From NCBI GenBank assembly GCA_036397455.1, contig DASWIX010000061.1, positions 1 to 64,000 of the forward strand: a stretch of 64,000 nt of DNA, given 5' to 3'. Source of the DNA: JADFNB01 sp036397455 (GTDB lineage Bacteria > Gemmatimonadota > Gemmatimonadetes > Gemmatimonadales > GWC2-71-9). Both the position numbers and the translations under genes were made by a program. Under the pieces are notes generated by a model that was not told where the DNA came from, did not search any database, and worked only from the letters and a program-made list of their open reading frames with translations. Of this stretch, positions 59,546 to 64,000 are shown in pieces. Numbering within the stretch: position 1 is the stretch's first letter; each line of letters begins with the position of its first letter.

Positions 59546-61300
59546 GTGGAGAAGGCGAGCCTGACAACGCGATCAACGGTGGTGCCCATCGTGATGCTTG
59601 CGGTAGGGCTGGCGCTTCCGTCGATACTCGAGGCCCAGTCGGGCCGGTCGGCCAACGAGCGTGTGCTCGTGTTGCCACCCCTGCCCATGGACGGTACCGA
59701 CACCTCGTACGCGATCACGTTCGCGTCCGAGTTGCGCAACCGCATGGCGGCCAAGTATCGGTTTCGCCTCAGTGTGATCCCGAGCGAGACCATTTGCGAG
59801 GCCCTGCAGGCGTCGGGGTTCGATTGTGACGGGATCCTCGACCCGCAGAACGCCGACCCGCTGGCCCGCTTTCTCCAGGCGAGCGGGTACATCGTGGGGT
59901 GGGTCGATCACGGCCGGGACAGCACGCGGGTCTCCGTGCGTCTGGTGGATCGGGCACGGTCGGGGCTGTCTGGGTGGAATACGTTCTCCGCGCCGGCCGC
60001 ACGTTCAGTGCAGGACATCGCGCGGGATGTGTCGGACGGGCTGGACGACCAGGTCAAAGCCGCCGAGCAGGCCAGGGAGTGCGACTCACGGCGCGAGCGC
60101 AGCGACTTCGGAGGCGCGCGCGACCGGGCTCAGCGGGCGTTCGGTTTCTCTCCCAATCACCCATCGGCCGCGATGTGCGTCGCCCTGATCTTCGAGGTGC
60201 AACAGCAGCCGGAGGACAGCCTCATCTTCGTCCTCGAGAAGGCGGTGCGGGGAGATTCGCTCAATGCCCGGGCGTGGGAGATGTTGGGACGTCGCTACCT
60301 GGCCAACCATGACACCGTCAAGGCGATCAACGCCTTTGAGTCCCAGCTGCGGGCCGACCCCAACAACCTCACCCTCCGCCACGGCGTCGCGGTTGCCCGG
60401 ATGCAGCAGGGAGACTTTGAAGCCGCCGTCGAGATTCTCCAGTACGCGCTCGATCGCAATCCACTGGATCTACCAACGCTCCAGTTCAAGGCCCGGGCGT
60501 GCGTCGACGGCGAAATCTGGCCGTGCGCGCTCGATGCGTTGGCGGCGCAGTACGAAGTGGACTCGGCCTTGATCGGCAACGGGGAGTTCTACGGCAAGAT
60601 CTTCGGTGCCGCCCAATCGATCCCCGACACCGCCGCCATGTTGCAGTGGTCCGAAGAGGCGGTCAGCCAGATTCCCACCTCGGTCGCCCTGTGGCGTGCG
60701 CGGGCGGCGGCACTCAAGGACGCCGGGGAGCGCGATCGCGCGCTCGAGGCGTACGATCGCATCATCGCGCTGGATACCACGCAGCTTTCGAGTGCCTTGG
60801 CAGCGGTGCAATTGCTGCTCGACAGCACGTTGGTGATCGATTCGACCGTGCCGCTCGATACGATGCGGTTGGCCCGTGCGGATTCGCTGCTGCAACTCGT
60901 CCTGCGCGGCCGGCAGGACACGACCACCGTGATGAACGTGGCGCTATCCTACTTCGGGCCCGGCGCGCGTATGGTCCAGCACAAGATCCATTATCCGCTC
61001 GCGGCGCGGTTTCTCGAACAGGCGGTCGCTCACGATCTGCTCAACGGGCGACTCAGCACGCAAGCGAACTTCTTTCTCGGGCTCGCGTACTTCTTCCAGG
61101 TGCCGGATTTGGATACCGAGGTGCGAGAGTCCAAGTCGTGTGAGATGGTTGACGTGGAAATGAACTTGATCACCAGGGGCATTGCCGCCATGACCACTGG
61201 TGCCTCGATCAGTCAGCAGACGGCGACGACGATTCTGCAGTACCTCCGCCAATACGATGAAGCGGTCAAGACGTACAAGCCGGTGTTTGAGTGTCCCTGA
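59546..61300 (+). CDS. Secreted TPR protein, unknown function
   Basis: 584 residues from GTG 59546, seven bases after GGAGGA; the frame continues into the tRNA region and was cut there. A signal peptide (about 1-30, ending LEA-Q) is followed by a domain (about 40-170) resembling a TolB-N-like alpha/beta fold, with a DSTRVSVRLVDRA strand pair. TPR units (about 175-420) come next, and a Cys-containing C-terminal region closes the protein. Gemmatimonadota encode many similar periplasmic TPR proteins. It lies between two tRNA genes. Confidence 0.65.
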   Translation: MEKASLTTRSTVVPIVMLAVGLALPSILEAQSGRSANERVLVLPPLPMDGTDTSYAITFASELRNRMAAKYRFRLSVIPSETICEALQASGFDCDGILDPQNADPLARFLQASGYIVGWVDHGRDSTRVSVRLVDRARSGLSGWNTFSAPAARSVQDIARDVSDGLDDQVKAAEQARECDSRRERSDFGGARDRAQRAFGFSPNHPSAAMCVALIFEVQQQPEDSLIFVLEKAVRGDSLNARAWEMLGRRYLANHDTVKAINAFESQLRADPNNLTLRHGVAVARMQQGDFEAAVEILQYALDRNPLDLPTLQFKARACVDGEIWPCALDALAAQYEVDSALIGNGEFYGKIFGAAQSIPDTAAMLQWSEEAVSQIPTSVALWRARAAALKDAGERDRALEAYDRIIALDTTQLSSALAAVQLLLDSTLVIDSTVPLDTMRLARADSLLQLVLRGRQDTTTVMNVALSYFGPGARMVQHKIHYPLAARFLEQAVAHDLLNGRLSTQANFFLGLAYFFQVPDLDTEVRESKSCEMVDVEMNLITRGIAAMTTGASISQQTATTILQYLRQYDEAVKTYKPVFECP

Positions 61301-61310
61301 GCCACACGCC

Positions 61311-61339
61311 TTGAAAGTAGGGCGTTGGGTACCTAGCTT
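61311..61339 (+). promoter_or_regulatory. Promoter of tRNA-Asp
   Basis: TTGAAA (61311-61316) and TAGCTT (61334-61339) are 17 bases apart. The predicted start of transcription near 61346 is about twelve bases before the tRNA. No other promoter-like element is seen in the gap. Confidence 0.5.
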
Positions 61340-61357
61340 CCTTGGCTCGCTGCATGA

Positions 61358-61431
61358 GGGGCTGTAGCTCAGCTGGTTAGAGTGCCGGTCTGTCACACCG
61401 GAGGCCGCGGGTTCAAGTCCCGTCAGCCCCG
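61358..61431 (+). tRNA. tRNA-Asp (anticodon GUC)
   Basis: A 74-base cloverleaf: acceptor GGGGCTG with CAGCCCC, D arm AGCTCAGCTGGTTAGAG, anticodon stem CCGGT/ACCGG around CTGTCAC (anticodon GTC), T loop GGTTCAAGTCC. Discriminator G at 61431; no encoded CCA. Confidence 0.96.
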
Positions 61432-61463
61432 TTCTCGCCTCAGCACAGCGTCGGTCAGGTTGC

Positions 61464-61500
61464 AGGCCCCGGTTGCCATCTGCACGGGGCCTCTTTCTTT
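61464..61500 (+). terminator. Rho-independent terminator after tRNA-Asp
   Basis: AGGCCCCG (61464-61471) pairs fully with CGGGGCCT (61485-61492) over a 13-base loop and is followed by CTTTCTTT. It ends only seven bases before the rsmH start, so rsmH needs either its own unusual start of transcription or leakage through this site. Confidence 0.85.
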
Positions 61501-61507
61501 ACATACA

Positions 61508-62422
61508 GTGTCCGAATCTGTTTACCACGTCCCGGTCCTCGCCGGGGACGTGGCACGTCTCGCGGCCGGACGACGCCGCGCGGTCGATGGCACGACCGGA
61601 GGTGGCGGGCACACCGCCATCCTGCTCGAGGCCGGCGCCCGTGTGCTGGCGATCGACCGGGATCCGAACGCGATCGCGGCTGCGCAAGCCCGCCTCCCGG
61701 CGGGGGATGTCACCTGGGTGACCGGTGCATTCGCCGATGAGCGGGTGCTCAATCGGGTCCGGCGGTTCAGGCCGGATTTCGTGCTGCTCGATCTCGGGGT
61801 TTCCTCGCACCAGCTCGATGCGGACGCGCGCGGCTTTTCATTTCGGCGCGACGTTCCGCTCGACATGCGCATGTCCGCGACCGGACGGTCGGCGGCCGAT
61901 CTCCTGAATACGGGCACGCTGGCGGAGCTGGCGGACCTGTTTCACCGGTTTGGTGACGAACGGCGGGCGCGGCGGCTGGCGGAGACCGTTGTCCGACGGC
62001 GTGCGGATGCCCGGTTCGCGACGAGTGACGACTTGGTGAATGCCATTCGACGGGCCCTCGGCCCGCGGACCGGGCCCGGCGACTTTGCGCGGTTGTTCCA
62101 GGCGGTGCGCATGGCGGTGAATCATGAGATTCCCCAACTGGAACGCGCCCTACCGGGATTCCGGGACGCGCTGGTGGCTGAGGGTATCCTGGTCGTCATC
62201 ACCTACCATTCGGGGGAAGATCGGCTGGTCAAGCACCAATTCGCCGAGTGGGTTCGTCGCTGCGTCTGCCCACCCAAGTCCCCGCTGTGTACCTGTCGGG
62301 CGAGGGCGCTGGGACGGCTCCCGTTTCGCAAACCGCTGGTCGCGGCGGACAGCGAGGTCGGTGCCAACCCGCGCGCGCGGAGCGCCAAGCTGCGGGCGTT
62401 TGTGAGGGACGATGGCAGCTAG
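61508..62422 (+). CDS. rsmH: 16S rRNA (cytosine1402-N4)-methyltransferase
   Basis: 304 residues from GTG 61508 (frame open upstream through the tRNA). N-terminal YHVPVLAGDV, the SAM-binding DGTTGGGGHT and the LLDLGVSSHQLD motif are diagnostic, as are EIPQLERALPGF and ITYHSGEDRLVK in the second half. It methylates N4 of C1402 in the ribosomal P site and starts the division/cell-wall cluster; mraZ is absent. There is no Shine-Dalgarno sequence, only the poly-T terminator tail upstream. Confidence 0.94.
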   Translation: MSESVYHVPVLAGDVARLAAGRRRAVDGTTGGGGHTAILLEAGARVLAIDRDPNAIAAAQARLPAGDVTWVTGAFADERVLNRVRRFRPDFVLLDLGVSSHQLDADARGFSFRRDVPLDMRMSATGRSAADLLNTGTLAELADLFHRFGDERRARRLAETVVRRRADARFATSDDLVNAIRRALGPRTGPGDFARLFQAVRMAVNHEIPQLERALPGFRDALVAEGILVVITYHSGEDRLVKHQFAEWVRRCVCPPKSPLCTCRARALGRLPFRKPLVAADSEVGANPRARSAKLRAFVRDDGS

Positions 62423-62699
62423 AGGGCGCCACTGGTTGATTGCCTGGCTCATCGCCGTGCTCGGGGTCCTGACGTGGGTCGTGGCTCGCCAAACGGCCAG
62501 CCACCTCCTCGCGCGGGAACTCGACGATACCCGCTCGGAACGCTCGGCGGCGGAAGCGGAGAAGGCCGAGTTGCTGCGGCGGATTCGCGCCGCCGGCAGC
62601 CGCGCGGCGCTCATCCCGCGTGCGGAATCCCTCGGCCTGCGCTTGCCCGCCGACTCGGAGATCGTCATCCTGCAGATGCCCGATTCGGGAGGACGCTAG
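62412..62699 (+). CDS. ftsL: FtsL-like division protein
   Basis: 95 residues from ATG 62412, overlapping rsmH by eleven bases. A short cytoplasmic start, one membrane helix (about 8-26) and a leucine-zipper-like periplasmic coil (RELDDTRSERSAAEAEKAEL) fit FtsL, which links FtsB, FtsQ and FtsWI. Sequence is poorly conserved in this family; position between rsmH and the penicillin-binding protein supports the call. Confidence 0.75.
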   Translation: MAARGRHWLIAWLIAVLGVLTWVVARQTASHLLARELDDTRSERSAAEAEKAELLRRIRAAGSRAALIPRAESLGLRLPADSEIVILQMPDSGGR

Positions 62700-64000
62700 T
62701 GGCAAAAGCGGAGGTCCGGCTGAGTGCGGTCGAGGTGGCCTTTGTGCTCGGCCTGACGGTGCTCCTGGTGCGCGTTGGCCAGGTCCAACTGGTGCGGGGT
62801 GCCGAATTCGCCGCGGCAGCCGATAGCCAGCGTACCGAGACGGTCGAATTGCCGGCCCGCCGCGGCAGTCTGTTCGATCGGACCGGCGTGCCGCTTGCCG
62901 CCACGCTCGAAAGCTATCAGGTCGGAATCGCGCCCAATGAGTTGCGTGACCCCCCGCGCGAGGTGCGACTCATCGCCGCGCAACTCGGGTTGTCGGAGCG
63001 CCAGATCCGGACGCGGCTCTCGGATCGGTGGATCGAGTTCCGCGGCCCCTTCTCGTCTGCCCAAGTCTATCCATTACGGGCCGTGCGTGGGGTCCACCTC
63101 ACGGCGTCGTTTGCGCGATTCTATCCCGATCCGGACCTGGCCCGACAGCTGCTCGGCCGGCCCGCCGGCGACGGCTCGCCGGCGGGCGGAATCGAACGCG
63201 TGTTGGATTCCCTGCTGACCGGTCACGCCGGCCACGGGGTCGTGATTCGGGACGGCAAAGGGCGCGCCTACGAATCCCCTTCCCGTTTGAGCGCGTTCCC
63301 CGTTCCGGGGCACGACGTCCATCTGACGATCGATGCCGGTGTGCAGGAAATCGTCGAGAACGCACTCGCCGAAGCCATCGATCGATTCGACGCCGCCGGT
63401 GGCGACGTCGTCGTGATTGACCCGCGGACGGGAGAGGTGCTGGCGGTATCATCCCGCCGTGCCGACGGATCGACGCCGTCGAGTGCGTTCACGTCGGCTT
63501 TCGAACCCGGCTCAACCGCGAAGATCTTCGCGGCGGCCGCGTTATTGGCGCGGAACCGGGTGGAGCCGGACGACTCGGTGTTTGGTGAGGGTGGCCGATG
63601 GGTGACGCCCTCCCGTACGCTCGAAGACGAGCACGAATCCGAAACCCCCTGGATGACACTGGAGCAGGCCATCCGGATCTCCAGCAACATCGCCGCCGTC
63701 AAGTTCGCGGCCCTGCTCGATCCGGCCGAGCAATTCATGATGCTGCGCGCCTTTGGTTTCGGAACGGCGACGGGCATCGAGTATCCGGCGGAATCGCGCG
63801 GCACCCTTCGGCTTCCGTACCAGTGGAGCGGGACCACGCCGCAGGCGTTGGCGATCGGGTATGAGATCGCGGTGACGCCCTTGCAGCTCGCGCTCGCCTA
63901 TGGAGCGATCGCCAATGATGGCGTGCTGATGCGACCGGCGCTGATCAAGCGCATCATTGCGCCGGGACGGGACGTGATCGTCGAGCACGTGCCGGAACCG
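62699..64000 (+). CDS. ftsI: Penicillin-binding protein 2/3 (FtsI-like), partial at the window end
   Basis: The frame is open from GTG 62699 for 434 codons to the last base and has no stop in the window. It overlaps the ftsL stop by one base. There is one membrane helix (about 10-25), a dimerisation region (RGSLFDRTG) and a transpeptidase domain from about 215. Nucleophile Ser272 lies in FEPGSTAK and SSN lies downstream; the KTG motif lies outside. It would be the septal transpeptidase. The variant RRGSLFDRTG/FEPGSTAK order is normal for class B PBPs. Confidence 0.9.
   Translation, partial: MAKAEVRLSAVEVAFVLGLTVLLVRVGQVQLVRGAEFAAAADSQRTETVELPARRGSLFDRTGVPLAATLESYQVGIAPNELRDPPREVRLIAAQLGLSERQIRTRLSDRWIEFRGPFSSAQVYPLRAVRGVHLTASFARFYPDPDLARQLLGRPAGDGSPAGGIERVLDSLLTGHAGHGVVIRDGKGRAYESPSRLSAFPVPGHDVHLTIDAGVQEIVENALAEAIDRFDAAGGDVVVIDPRTGEVLAVSSRRADGSTPSSAFTSAFEPGSTAKIFAAAALLARNRVEPDDSVFGEGGRWVTPSRTLEDEHESETPWMTLEQAIRISSNIAAVKFAALLDPAEQFMMLRAFGFGTATGIEYPAESRGTLRLPYQWSGTTPQALAIGYEIAVTPLQLALAYGAIANDGVLMRPALIKRIIAPGRDVIVEHVPEP

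Noticed and set aside
1..64000. CRISPR array, prophage, transposase or integron
   Set aside because: No regularly spaced repeats, transposase/integrase motif, att-like duplications or phage structural genes were seen in any frame.

Overview
The window is 64 kb of gene-dense, GC-rich bacterial chromosome. It looks like a diderm: it has outer-membrane beta-barrels, a PEP-CTERM protein, a lipoprotein and LspA. Many starts are GTG and stop/start overlaps of the GTGA/ATGA type are common. The gene complement resembles Gemmatimonadota: PEGA-domain and serine/threonine kinases, many zinc-ribbon membrane proteins, and the order tilS-ftsH-folP-cdaA followed by DUF2723. That assignment is an inference, because there is no rRNA to test it. 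TGA is used as a normal stop throughout, so the code is standard. No gene-free stretch exceeds 300 bases.

Layout. 1-3.8 kb: tail of a large Ig-repeat surface protein, then a coupled trio (zinc-ribbon pseudokinase with PEGA domain, FlgD-like secreted protein, barrel). 3.9-5.5 kb: a DUF411 metal-binding protein interrupted by one in-frame TGA exactly at the first Cys of its CGCC motif, with a well-placed hairpin behind it (candidate selenoprotein), then small zinc-ribbon proteins. 5.7-8.5 kb: a two-gene 2-oxoacid:ferredoxin oxidoreductase with unusual fusions. 8.6-19.7 kb: accessory metabolism and envelope genes, including a sarcosine-oxidase-like flavoenzyme, a PEP-CTERM protein behind a sigma-54-like promoter, and a Ser/Thr kinase. 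19.7-25.0 kb (minus strand): a six-gene YtrA-type GntR/ABC operon with a readable promoter and operator. 25.1-41.3 kb: an iodotyrosine-deiodinase-like nitroreductase and a housekeeping run (tilS, ftsH, folP, cdaA, DUF2723, yggS, divIVA, PNP, ileS, dksA-like, lspA, rluD-like).

41.3-58.3 kb: eighteen consecutive plus-strand genes with no gap above 9 bases. They encode a complete chemosensory core (CheW x3, CheY, CheA, CheC, CheR, CheD, CheB), interleaved with an MglA-type Ras-like GTPase, three roadblock-type proteins, two DUF4388 proteins, TPR scaffolds and a protein made of two DnaA-type AAA+ modules without a DNA-binding domain. No receptor, flagellar or pilus gene lies in the window. I infer a chemosensory pathway that controls a polarity or surface-motility switch. 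I do not recall this composition being described.

58.2-64 kb: a membrane metallopeptidase, tRNA-Val, a TPR protein, tRNA-Asp with promoter and terminator, and the start of the division/cell-wall cluster (rsmH, ftsL, a penicillin-binding protein that runs off the window end).

The two strongest leads are the candidate selenocysteine DUF411 protein (3911-4381) and the chemosensory/MglA/tandem-DnaA operon.
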